Of a stretch of DNA of 64,000 nucleotides, positions 36,809 to 45,495 are shown one piece after another. Position 1 is the stretch's first letter, and every line of letters starts with the position of its first letter. The stretch lies in NCBI GenBank assembly GCA_019694355.1, contig JAIBCB010000001.1, positions 401,001 to 465,000 of the forward strand, written 5' to 3'. Both the position numbers and the translations under genes were made by a program. The notes below the pieces were generated by a model that was not told where the DNA came from, ran no database searches, and was given only the letters and a program-made list of their open reading frames with translations. Origin of the DNA: Pyrinomonadaceae bacterium. GTDB lineage: Bacteria; Acidobacteriota; Blastocatellia; Pyrinomonadales; Pyrinomonadaceae.

Positions 36809-37924
36809 GTGAGCAACACAGGGATCAAAATGTTTATTGATGAACCGCCTATTACCGGTGCGCGGATCAAAGTGATCGGCGTCGGAGGCGGCGGAGGCAA
36901 CGCCGTAAATCGAATGATCGAGGCCGGCATAAAAGGTGTCGAGTTCATCGTAGCGAACACGGACCTGCAGGCGCTTGAGGCGTCGGCTGCTCCGATAAAG
37001 ATCCAACTTGGAACAAAATCCACGCGCGGGCTCGGTGCAGGGTCGAATCCTGAGATCGGTCGTGAGGCCGCACTCGAAGATCACCAAAAACTTCTTGACA
37101 TACTTGAAGGCTCCGACATGGTCTTTGTGACCGCGGGCATGGGCGGTGGGACGGGAACCGGAGCGGCACCGGTTGTTGCGTCGTTGGCTACCGAGCTTGG
37201 GGCTTTAACGGTCGCCGTCGTTACAAAACCCTTCACGGTCGAAGGCCGCCGTCGAATGGCGCAGGCTGAGGATGGTTTGGCCGATCTTCGCGGTGTTGTT
37301 GACACGCTCATAACTATCCCGAATTCGAAGCTTCGCGAGGTCGAAGAAAAGATCACTATCCTTGACGCATTTCGTCGTGCAGACGACGTGCTGCTTCAGG
37401 CTGTTCAGGGCATCACCGATCTGATAATGACGCCCGGCATCATCAATCTTGATTTTGCGGACGTGACTTCCGTTATGCGCGGCAAGGGAGTCGCCCTAAT
37501 GGGCGTTGGACGCGGCGAAGGCGAAGAAGCGGCGTCCAAGGCGATGCGTGCTGCCCTTGATTACAAGCTTCTCGAAGAGAACTCGATCAAGGGAGCGAAG
37601 GCGGCCCTCATTAATGTAACCGGCGGGCCGGATATGATCCTTAGCGAGGTCGAGGATGCGATCGGTATGATCGAGAACGAGGCCGATGAGAATGCTGACA
37701 TCATCTGGGGCAGCGTTATCAAGGACGACATGGCCAGCGAGATCAAGATCACGGTCATCGCGACCGGCTTTGACACTGCGGCGTCCGTTTCGCTTCCGTC
37801 GCCGAAGGTGGTCGAGGCTGTTGCCGTAGCAGCGAATGCAAGGGCGAATTTCGCTCCGATCCCTGACATTGTCGGCAGCGAAGACCTTGAGACACCGACA
37901 TTCTTACGCCGACAGGCAGACTAG
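36809..37924 (+). CDS. ftsZ: Cell division protein FtsZ
   Basis: A 371-residue tubulin-like GTPase that forms the Z ring. [13 protein letters not shown], the tubulin signature [15 protein letters not shown], and the T7 loop [11 protein letters not shown] are intact. The C-terminal linker is short, only about 35-40 residues after the globular domain, and ends in [12 protein letters not shown], a good match to the FtsA-binding tail. GTG start with GGAGG 11 bases upstream. Last gene of the dcw cluster. Confidence 0.96.
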   Translation: MSNTGIKMFIDEPPITGARIKVIGVGGGGGNAVNRMIEAGIKGVEFIVANTDLQALEASAAPIKIQLGTKSTRGLGAGSNPEIGREAALEDHQKLLDILEGSDMVFVTAGMGGGTGTGAAPVVASLATELGALTVAVVTKPFTVEGRRRMAQAEDGLADLRGVVDTLITIPNSKLREVEEKITILDAFRRADDVLLQAVQGITDLIMTPGIINLDFADVTSVMRGKGVALMGVGRGEGEEAASKAMRAALDYKLLEENSIKGAKAALINVTGGPDMILSEVEDAIGMIENEADENADIIWGSVIKDDMASEIKITVIATGFDTAASVSLPSPKVVEAVAVAANARANFAPIPDIVGSEDLETPTFLRRQAD

Positions 37925-37965
37925 CGGGATTGCGGTTCGTCGGACAAATTGCCGATAATTAGGCT

Positions 37966-38925
37966 ATGACGACGAAGCCGCGAATTGCGATAACCATCGG
38001 TGACGCCGCAGGGATTGGCCCTGAGGTGACGCTTAAGGCTCTCGAAGATCCCAAGTTTCCAACTTCAGCTGAAATTATCGTTGTAGGCGACGCCGCTCAT
38101 CTTAGCAGCGTCGCCTCTCGTTTTGGCCTGCGGCCTTTGTCCGGCTCAGTTTCGGTCGAAGATCTTGGGAATTTGCCGCCCGATGTCAATTTTGGTGTTG
38201 ATTCGGCAATAACCGGTAAGGCAGCAGCCGAAAATATCGTAAGAGCGGTCGAGCTTTGGAGGTCCGGCGAGATCGACGCTATCGTTACGGCCCCGATAAG
38301 CAAGAATGCGATCAGGCTTGGGGGTTACGATTTTCCCGGCCACACAGAGTTCCTCGCCCATCTCACGGATACAAATGAGTTCGCGATGAGTTTTTTCGCC
38401 GGCTCCCTTCGTGTGATCCTGATGTCAACTCATTTGCCTCTTACAGAAGCGATAAAATTCATCACAACCGAACGCCTTGCGGCTCTCATTCGGTTCGGGA
38501 ATCGTGAGATCCAGCGGTTGATCGGGCTTAAGCCGCGGCTAGCGGTCGCCGGCATCAACCCTCACGCTTCAGAAGGCGGACGTTTTGGCACGGAGGAACA
38601 GCACTTGATCACGCCGGCGATCGAAGCCTGTCGCAGCGAACGAATAGATGTCTCGGGGCCTTTCCCCGCGGACACGGTCTTTTTTAATGCGATGCGTGGG
38701 AAGTTCGACGCAGTGATCGCGATGTACCACGACCAGGCGACAATACCGGTAAAGACCATCGCCTTTGACCGCGCTGTAAATGTAACACTTGGACTGCCTG
38801 TCATCCGTACTTCTGTCGATCATGGGACGGCCTACGATATTGCCGGAAAGGGCATTGCAAATGCAGAGAATATGGCCGCGGCCATCGACCTTGCGATCGA
38901 GTTCTCGTGTGTTGCGAAATTGTGA
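37966..38925 (+). CDS. pdxA: 4-hydroxythreonine-4-phosphate dehydrogenase
   Basis: A 319-residue enzyme of pyridoxal phosphate synthesis that oxidises 4-phosphohydroxy-L-threonine. ITIGDAAGIGPEV at the N-terminus (GDPAGIGPE in most), GHTEFLA with a metal-binding His, AMYHDQATIPVK, and DHGTAYDIAGKG are present. It lies 41 bases after ftsZ with no terminator, so read-through from the dcw transcript is possible. Confidence 0.94.
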   Translation: MTTKPRIAITIGDAAGIGPEVTLKALEDPKFPTSAEIIVVGDAAHLSSVASRFGLRPLSGSVSVEDLGNLPPDVNFGVDSAITGKAAAENIVRAVELWRSGEIDAIVTAPISKNAIRLGGYDFPGHTEFLAHLTDTNEFAMSFFAGSLRVILMSTHLPLTEAIKFITTERLAALIRFGNREIQRLIGLKPRLAVAGINPHASEGGRFGTEEQHLITPAIEACRSERIDVSGPFPADTVFFNAMRGKFDAVIAMYHDQATIPVKTIAFDRAVNVTLGLPVIRTSVDHGTAYDIAGKGIANAENMAAAIDLAIEFSCVAKL

Positions 38926-39020
38926 AAGTCGTCCGTTAATCTGGTAAACTGTCCCATCGAAAGAGGCTGTCAGGTTCTCGCATTTTTGGGTGACATCGTC
39001 GATCGGAAAATTATTCACCT

Positions 39021-40208
39021 GTGGAAAAAGTAAAACTTTTACTGGCCGATGATTCGGTCGCCATTCGCAAAGTCATCGAACTCACCTTTGCTGAGGAAGG
39101 TTACGATGTAACAACGGTTGGCGACGGTAATTCTGCGATGGAAAAGTTTGTCGAGATCTCGCCAGACTGCGTGATCGCCGATGTAAATATGCCCGGAATG
39201 GGCGGCTATCAGCTTTGCGAAATGATCAAGGGCGACGATTCGACGCGAACGATACCGGTAATCCTCGTCGTCGGGTCATTTGAGGCGTTCGATCCCGGTG
39301 AAGCCTCGCGTGTTGGTGCCGACCATTATTTTACAAAGCCTTTTCAGTCGCTTAGAGACGTCGTCACAAAGGTGGGTGATCTCCTCGCGGTTAGGGATTT
39401 TCGCGAGGTTCAGCCATTTGAGACTGAGGATATTGAGAATCTTTACGCAGAGTCCATCGTTGAGGATGACCCGGACATTGAGGTCGAGAGTGAGATCGCC
39501 CAAGAGTATTCAGCGGCCGAATCGACCGTTCCTGAACCCGACGATCTTATCGCAGAATCCTTTCCCGATCGGGAAGCCGAGCCTGAAGCTCCTCCTGTGA
39601 CGTCGACAGAACCGCCTAGCTCTGTTACTGACCTGAATTTCGAGCTTGGTGAGATAACGCGTCAGATGGATGATGAGGCTCCCGATGTGCAGACGCTTGT
39701 TCCGCACGAACCGTTCGTTCTGGCAGAAGATGAACCGGGAACTCAGGATGACACGGTTCCGGATGTCGCCCCGCTTGTTACCGGTGATGATTCTGTGATT
39801 CGGGTTTATGACTTTGCGGCCGGCGATGACGAGCTGATCGACACTTTAAAGTTTGAGAAGCCCGCAGAGCCCGCAGCGGTGGCTTATGCGACGGTCGAGG
39901 ATCCGGAGTTGCAGATCGGCGAACTCGACCCTTTCAAGGATGTGGCAGCCGCCGCTCCGCACGTCGAGGAAGCTCCGGCACCGGTCAAATTTGAACTTGA
40001 CGATGCGGTCGAAGATTTTGCCATCGAAGAGAGCACAACGAGCGTAAGCGAAATGACGTTTCCACCTGCGTTGATCGAGGCTATTGCTCAACGCGTTATG
40101 GACAGGCTCTCGGAAAAGGCCGTTCGGGAAGCTGCACGAGAGGCCGTACCTCGTATTGCGGAGAAGCTCATTCGCGAAGCACTCGACGAAGAGAGCAAGC
40201 GGCATTGA
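39021..40208 (+). CDS. Response regulator with long acidic linker and C-terminal helical domain
   Basis: A 395-residue protein. Residues 1-125 are a CheY-like receiver: LLADDSVAIRKVIE acidic pair, Asp54-like phospho-acceptor in CVIADVNMPGMGG, and the FTKPF lysine. A very acidic, Pro-rich linker (about 135-340) follows, then a helical C-terminus (PPALIEAIAQRVMDRLSEK to RIAEKLIREALDEE) of the kind found in acidobacterial and deltaproteobacterial receivers without a DNA-binding domain. GTG start. The output is probably protein-protein contact; the function is unknown. Confidence 0.8.
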   Translation: MEKVKLLLADDSVAIRKVIELTFAEEGYDVTTVGDGNSAMEKFVEISPDCVIADVNMPGMGGYQLCEMIKGDDSTRTIPVILVVGSFEAFDPGEASRVGADHYFTKPFQSLRDVVTKVGDLLAVRDFREVQPFETEDIENLYAESIVEDDPDIEVESEIAQEYSAAESTVPEPDDLIAESFPDREAEPEAPPVTSTEPPSSVTDLNFELGEITRQMDDEAPDVQTLVPHEPFVLAEDEPGTQDDTVPDVAPLVTGDDSVIRVYDFAAGDDELIDTLKFEKPAEPAAVAYATVEDPELQIGELDPFKDVAAAAPHVEEAPAPVKFELDDAVEDFAIEESTTSVSEMTFPPALIEAIAQRVMDRLSEKAVREAAREAVPRIAEKLIREALDEESKRH

Positions 40209-40240
40209 CCCGTGAACTAATTTTCTTTACGGGCGGTTTT
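40209..40240 (+). terminator. Probable terminator of the response regulator gene
   Basis: An 8-bp stem with one G-T pair (CCCGTGAA, 40209-40216, with TTTACGGG, 40226-40233) beginning right after the stop, followed by CGGTTTT. Short T-run, so efficiency is uncertain. Confidence 0.5.
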
Positions 40241-40299
40241 CAGCCGATGCTGTTGACCGCCTCATTTCGTTTTAGAATAAGCATATTGGAAAGAGTTTT

Positions 40300-42990
40300 A
40301 TGGAATTAGCTAAGGCATTTGACCCAAAGACCGCAGAGGGTTGGTACAAGACCTGGGAAGAGAACGGATTCTTTGCACCGGAGATCAATGAGGACGAGGC
40401 GGCACCGACATATTCGATCGTCATTCCTCCGCCGAACGTAACGGGAAGCCTCCATATGGGACACGCCCTTCAGCACACGCTCATGGACGTGCTGACCCGT
40501 TGGAAACGAATGCAGGGCTATCGAACGCTTTGGCTGCCGGGAACCGACCATGCCGGCATCTCGGTTCAGAGAAAGGTAGTTGAGCAGCTGAAGAAAGATG
40601 AAGGGAAGTCGCCTCTCGACATCGGCCGCGAGGAATTCGTCCGTCGGGCGTGGAAATGGAAAGAGCAGTACGGCGACACCATCACGGAGCAGATGCGGCG
40701 GGAAGGAGCGTCGGTCGATTGGTCGCGGCAGCGGTTTACGATGGATGAAGATCTATCGCTCGCCGTCCGCAGCGTGTTCGTTGCGCTCTATGAAGAAGGA
40801 AATATCTATCGGGGCCTTCGCATCGTGAATTGGTGCCCGAAGGATAAGACGGTCCTTTCAGACCTTGAAGTTAAAGAAGAAACCAAGAAAGACGGGAAGC
40901 TGACCTACCTCAAGTATCCGGTGCAGGGAACCGATCGTACGATAACGGTCGCCACGACGCGTCCTGAAACGATGCTCGGTGATACCGCGGTAGCAGTAAA
41001 CCCTTCGGACGAGCGATACGCCGATCTGATAGGAAAAATGGTCGATCTCCCGCTCACGGGCCGCGAAATACCGATCATTGCGGATGAATATGTAGATGCG
41101 GAATTCGGTACCGGAGCGGTCAAGATCACGCCCGCTCATGACCCGAATGACTATTTGGTCGGAGAACGCCACGGCCTTGAACAGCTTCTCGTTATGGATG
41201 ATGCCGGCAAGATGAATGCTGCCGCCGGTGCTGATTTCGTCGGGTTGGATCGGTTTGAAGCCCGCGAAAAAGTTGTTGCAAGATTTGACGAGCTCGGCCT
41301 TCTTGAGAAGGTCGAGGATTATGAGATCACGCTTCCGATCTGCGAGCGATGCAAGACGATCGTCGAACCGATCTTGAGCGAGCAATGGTTCGTCAAGATG
41401 GACGAGATGCGCGACATCGCGCTCGATGTGATGCGGTCCGAAGGCGTGCCGCACTTCTTCCCGCAAGTACCGCACGAAAAGGTCTATACGAACTGGCTCG
41501 AGAATCTCAAAGATTGGACGATCTCCCGGCAGCTTTGGTGGGGACACCAGATACCCGCGTGGTATGACGACGCAGGAAATGTTTTCGTAGCGTTGACCGA
41601 AGCAGAGGCCAGAGAAAAGGCAGGCGGAAAGGAGCTAAGGCAAGATCAGGACGTGCTCGATACCTGGTTTTCGAGTGGACTGTGGGCATTTTCGACCTTT
41701 GGATGGACAGGTGAGAACGGCGTAACAAATACGCCCGATCTCGACAGATTTCTGCCGACCGATGTGCTGGTGACCGGCCGTGACATCATCTTCCTTTGGG
41801 TTTCGCGAATGGTGATGCTGACAAAGAAGTTCACCGGCAAGATTCCGTTTAGCGACGTAGTGGTAACGGGAACCGTGCTCGGGAAGGACGGAAAACCGAT
41901 GTCGAAATCGCGAAACAACGGGGTCGATCCCATCGAGATGTTCGACAAATTTGGTGTTGATGCAACGCGGGTCTATCTTGCGTCGATCGCGACCGGGGCG
42001 GACATCAAATGGAACGACCTTCTCATCGAAACCTACCGCAACTTCGCTAATAAGATATGGAATGCGACGCGTTTCTGTCTAATGAATTCTGACGGTGTGT
42101 CGATCAAGCCGATCGATCCGGCTTCGCTCGGTTCAATGACCGCGACGGATCGTTGGATACTTTCCCGACTCACACGTACTTCGCAAGCGGTCAACCACGC
42201 CCTCGAGACGTATCAATATCACGAAGCGGTCTCGCTTCTCTATCATTTCTTTTGGGACGATTTCTGTGATTGGTATATCGAACTCAAGAAGGACGAGATC
42301 ACAAGCGGTGATGCGGACGCAAGTTCGTACATCCTTTCTGTACTCGAGCAGGCCCTGCGGCTTCTGCATCCTTTTATGCCGTATCTCACGGAAGAATTGT
42401 GGCAAAAGTTACCGGGCGTCGGACGTGGCTTGCACAATCCTGCGTACGCGAATGCTGAGCAGACGATAATGCTCGCCGACTTCCCGAAAGGTGATGAGCG
42501 ATTCCTTGATAGCATTGCCGAGAACGAGATATCGGCGGTCATCGAATTGATCACAAAGGTCCGTAATATTAGGGCGGAGTTGAATATATCGCCCTCCATC
42601 AAATTCATCGTTCATGTTGCGGGAAATTCCGTATTGCGCGACATTCTTGCGGCGAACGAGGAGCAGATACTAAAACTCGCAAGAGCATCGAAACTCGTCC
42701 TCTCAACCGCTCTTTTTGTCCCAAAAGCATCGGCAAGGGCCGTTCTTTCTAACGAAACCGAGGTTGCCGTTCCGCTCGAAGGACTGATCGATTTCGACAA
42801 AGAACGTGAGCGGCTTAAGGCCGCAATATCGAAGATAACCGAAGAGAAAACTCGACTCGACGGACAGCTTGCGAACACGAACTTCGTCGAAAGAGCACCG
42901 GCTGAAAAGGTCGAGGCTTTACGTGAGAGGTCAGCTGAACTCGAGAACCAAGTAGCGGCGTTGACATCCAACTTGAGTTCTCTGGAATAG
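40300..42990 (+). CDS. valS: Valyl-tRNA synthetase
   Basis: An 896-residue class I tRNA synthetase. HMGH at 52-55 (PNVTGSLHMGH) and KPMSKS at 532-537 form the ATP site; the CP1 editing domain (TTRPETMLGDTAVAVNP) lies between them, and the C-terminus is a long coiled-coil arm typical of ValRS (FDKERERLKAAISKITEEK onwards). GGAAAGAG precedes the ATG. No T-box leader is seen upstream. Confidence 0.97.
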   Translation: MELAKAFDPKTAEGWYKTWEENGFFAPEINEDEAAPTYSIVIPPPNVTGSLHMGHALQHTLMDVLTRWKRMQGYRTLWLPGTDHAGISVQRKVVEQLKKDEGKSPLDIGREEFVRRAWKWKEQYGDTITEQMRREGASVDWSRQRFTMDEDLSLAVRSVFVALYEEGNIYRGLRIVNWCPKDKTVLSDLEVKEETKKDGKLTYLKYPVQGTDRTITVATTRPETMLGDTAVAVNPSDERYADLIGKMVDLPLTGREIPIIADEYVDAEFGTGAVKITPAHDPNDYLVGERHGLEQLLVMDDAGKMNAAAGADFVGLDRFEAREKVVARFDELGLLEKVEDYEITLPICERCKTIVEPILSEQWFVKMDEMRDIALDVMRSEGVPHFFPQVPHEKVYTNWLENLKDWTISRQLWWGHQIPAWYDDAGNVFVALTEAEAREKAGGKELRQDQDVLDTWFSSGLWAFSTFGWTGENGVTNTPDLDRFLPTDVLVTGRDIIFLWVSRMVMLTKKFTGKIPFSDVVVTGTVLGKDGKPMSKSRNNGVDPIEMFDKFGVDATRVYLASIATGADIKWNDLLIETYRNFANKIWNATRFCLMNSDGVSIKPIDPASLGSMTATDRWILSRLTRTSQAVNHALETYQYHEAVSLLYHFFWDDFCDWYIELKKDEITSGDADASSYILSVLEQALRLLHPFMPYLTEELWQKLPGVGRGLHNPAYANAEQTIMLADFPKGDERFLDSIAENEISAVIELITKVRNIRAELNISPSIKFIVHVAGNSVLRDILAANEEQILKLARASKLVLSTALFVPKASARAVLSNETEVAVPLEGLIDFDKERERLKAAISKITEEKTRLDGQLANTNFVERAPAEKVEALRERSAELENQVAALTSNLSSLE

Positions 42991-43025
42991 GCGAATGATG
43001 AGTTCGATCGAGGTTTCGATCAAAT

Positions 43026-43054
43026 AAAGGCCGCGGCGTGGTGCCGCAGCCTTT
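43026..43054 (-). terminator. Probable terminator between valS and the convergent lipoprotein gene
   Basis: Stem AAAGGC-C-GCGGC with GCCGC-A-GCCTTT (43026-43037 and 43043-43054), 5-nt loop. The minus-strand 3' side reads GCCTTTATTTG, so it suits the lipoprotein gene best; it may act both ways. Confidence 0.5.
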
Positions 43055-43079
43055 GAGGTCGTTAGCGGGCAATGCTCCC

Positions 43080-43529
43080 TTAGTCTTCGTCGTCAGAGCT
43101 GGACGAACCCGGAGATACGGTAAAGGTCTCAGATTTTGAATCCTTTTTCTCTCCGTTCTCGCTGTACATTTCGGCGACGATCTTGAATGTGCCGCCGGCA
43201 GTGCTCGAAATAGTTTGGTAATGATATTTCGCTAGAGCGTCACCCTCCATATCGAGGTCAACGACGCTATTCTCGATGACGGTTCCAGGGGCGACGCCCT
43301 TCATATTCTCTACCTGGATGTACATCTTTACTTTTACCTTTCCGGGATTATTTGCGACGCTCGCAACGGCATAGACCGTGTCACCGGCTGCAAAAGAGCT
43401 GTTCGGGCTGGTCACGTCGGCATTCTTGCCGACTTTAAGGCTGTCCAAGTTTGCCGTGCTGAAATTACAGGCAAAGGCCGCGGTGAAAATGACCGCAGCG
43501 ACGATCAAAAGGGTTCCAAAATGACGCAT
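43080..43529 (-). CDS. Hypothetical lipoprotein
   Basis: A 149-residue secreted protein of unknown function. A signal peptide ends in FTAAFAC, a reasonable lipobox with the lipidated Cys at about 21. The mature part looks like one beta-sandwich domain (VYAVASVANNPGKVKVKMYIQVEN, TAGGTFKIVAEMYSENGEK) ending in a Ser/Asp-rich tail. Confidence 0.75.
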   Translation of the reverse strand: MRHFGTLLIVAAVIFTAAFACNFSTANLDSLKVGKNADVTSPNSSFAAGDTVYAVASVANNPGKVKVKMYIQVENMKGVAPGTVIENSVVDLDMEGDALAKYHYQTISSTAGGTFKIVAEMYSENGEKKDSKSETFTVSPGSSSSDDED

Positions 43530-43628
43530 TTGCAGATACTCTCCGATGATTTGATTTAACCGCTCGTTTTTAACGCTGCAAGAGAGTAGCTTGGAACCGT
43601 TGCGAAAGTCAATCAGGAACGGCTGAGA

Positions 43629-43656
43629 TTGACACTTCTTTTGGGTAACGTATGAT
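43629..43656 (+). promoter_or_regulatory. Sigma-70 promoter of nadC
   Basis: Perfect TTGACA (43629-43634), 16 bp, TATGAT (43651-43656). The start site falls at about 43662-43664, at most a few bases before the ATG at 43665, so the mRNA is probably leaderless. Confidence 0.6.
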
Positions 43657-43664
43657 TGTCATTT

Positions 43665-44516
43665 ATGAATATGCTCGATAGCAGCGAATTGATGGCGTCG
43701 ATCGGCCAGTTTCTTGCCGAAGATATCGGCCGAGGCGACATTACCACACGATCGTGCGTTCCCCCGGACAAAATGGGCAATGGACGCTTTCTTGCGAAGG
43801 AATATATGGTCGTCTGCGGCCTCGACGTTGCTGAGGCAGTGTTCTTTCACCTTGATCCGGATTCGCCTGAGATCGAGACGAGTTTTAATGAAGGGGACGA
43901 GGTCGAAGAGGGAACCGTGATCGGTACGCTTGGCGGCTATGCCGACGTGCTGCTCACAGGCGAACGCCTCGCTTTGAATCTGCTTCAGCGGATGTCGGGC
44001 GTCGCGACGCTGACGCGGCAGTTCGTAAAGGCGATCGAAGGCACCGCGGCCGCGATCGTCGATACACGCAAGACCACGCCGGGCCTGCGAATGCTCGAAA
44101 AATATGCCGTCGTGATCGGCGGCGGCAAAAATCATCGTATGGGCCTTGATGACGGCATTTTGATCAAGGATAACCACATCGCTCTTGCCGGCGGCATTAC
44201 GGAGGCTGTAAATGCCGCACGCTCGCTCGCCGGGCATCTTCACAAGGTCGAGGTCGAAATAATGAATTGGGCACAGCTTCGTGAGGCTATCGAGGCCGGT
44301 GCAGAGATCGTGATGTTCGACAACCAGACGCCTGAAGAGGCCGCAAAACTTGTCGATATGGCTCGAAATCTGAATCCGAACGTCCTTATCGAGGCTTCGG
44401 GCAATATGAGCCTCGACCGCGTTCGTTCATTTGCTGAAGCCGGCGTTGATCTGATCTCGGTCGGCAAGCTCACACATTCTGCGCGTGCTGTCGATATCAG
44501 TTTTAAGATCCAGTAG
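43665..44516 (+). CDS. nadC: Nicotinate-nucleotide pyrophosphorylase (carboxylating)
   Basis: A 283-residue enzyme that makes nicotinate mononucleotide from quinolinate and PRPP in NAD synthesis. EDIGRGDITT at the N-terminus, DTRKTTPGLRMLEKYAV, GGGKNHRMGLDDGILIKDNH, and EVEIMN are family blocks. ATG 43665 is preferred to an in-frame TTG at 43656, which sits inside the -10 element. The end overlaps the convergent CPBP gene by 14 bases. Confidence 0.95.
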   Translation: MNMLDSSELMASIGQFLAEDIGRGDITTRSCVPPDKMGNGRFLAKEYMVVCGLDVAEAVFFHLDPDSPEIETSFNEGDEVEEGTVIGTLGGYADVLLTGERLALNLLQRMSGVATLTRQFVKAIEGTAAAIVDTRKTTPGLRMLEKYAVVIGGGKNHRMGLDDGILIKDNHIALAGGITEAVNAARSLAGHLHKVEVEIMNWAQLREAIEAGAEIVMFDNQTPEEAAKLVDMARNLNPNVLIEASGNMSLDRVRSFAEAGVDLISVGKLTHSARAVDISFKIQ

Positions 44517-45429
44517 GAACTGCGCGGCCTGAGAGCTCTTCGAGTCTCGGATCCGGGCTTAGGCCTGGCAAGAAATACATAGCTCCAATTAGGACAAGGA
44601 GAGCGATCGTGCAGCCGACACTGCCTTCGATCCCGTATGCTTCCCCGGTGAGCCACTTTGGCCCGTGGTCGGTTTCGACAAAAAGTGTGATCGGCGAGAG
44701 GAATTTTAGGCCGCTTACTTCGATCCCAAAGATCGAGCCTTGCGCAAAATTCCACATAAAATGCAGGCCGAAAGGCAGCCAAAGGTCCAGAGTTTTTAGG
44801 TATGCGAGGCTGAATACGATCCCAGCAAGGATCGTGTTTGCGGTTGAAACACCATCGGCAGCCGGATTCGTTAGATGAAAAACGCCGAATATAGCGGACG
44901 TTAATGCTATCGCGAGCCATGCAAGACCGCTCCGCGCGAACGTTTGTAAGACGTAGCCGCGGAAAAGTGCCTCTTCGAATGCCGCACCGAACGCGAAGAA
45001 TACGAACGAAAGCCCGATCTGGTACCCAAGCACCGACAACGGCTCCTCACTGGGCGAGAATCGCAGGTCGCCTGCGATCAATGCCGGTAGGATCGCGATC
45101 CCGATCGCAGCGAAGCCCAGAACATTGCCGATGAGCAAATGCTTTAGCCAGCCTGTTGAAAGCGAGGCTCCAAAGGCCCGAAACGGAAGCTTCTCGAAGA
45201 TGTTGCCGCAAAGCCACCCAACGGCGCCCGCCAGGATCGTGCTGACAAGAAGGCCGCCAAGGCCAAGCAGTCGCTGATCGCTCGTTTCTTTCATCAGATA
45301 GCTCGTCGCGATGACCAGCAGGATCTGAGCGACGACGCTTACGAGACCGTAGAATACAACGAAAAAGAGAGACCGCCAGCCGCTCCGAAGTATGCCGTTT
45401 GTGTCGAAGAAGATCGTAGAAAGCGTCAT
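44503..45429 (-). CDS. CPBP family intramembrane metalloprotease
   Basis: A 308-residue polytopic membrane protein. Motif 1 is FEEALFRGYVL (EE-X3-R), motif 2 FGVFHL (F-X3-H), and motif 3 HFMWN, the CAAX protease/bacteriocin-processing (Abi) set. These are Rce1-like glutamate proteases. Substrate unknown. ATG 45429 is used; an in-frame TTG precedes it directly. Confidence 0.88.
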   Translation of the reverse strand: MTLSTIFFDTNGILRSGWRSLFFVVFYGLVSVVAQILLVIATSYLMKETSDQRLLGLGGLLVSTILAGAVGWLCGNIFEKLPFRAFGASLSTGWLKHLLIGNVLGFAAIGIAILPALIAGDLRFSPSEEPLSVLGYQIGLSFVFFAFGAAFEEALFRGYVLQTFARSGLAWLAIALTSAIFGVFHLTNPAADGVSTANTILAGIVFSLAYLKTLDLWLPFGLHFMWNFAQGSIFGIEVSGLKFLSPITLFVETDHGPKWLTGEAYGIEGSVGCTIALLVLIGAMYFLPGLSPDPRLEELSGRAVPTGS

Positions 45430-45495
45430 CAAGAACGGATGTGTGGCGGCATATCTCGATGCCGGAACATAGTTTATAATAGCATTCGTAGCGTA

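Noticed and set aside
40209..40299. T-box leader or strong promoter for valS
   Set aside because: The gap before valS is only 91 bases, too short for a T-box, and the TTGACC/TAGAAT pair at 40253-40278 has only 14 bases between the elements.
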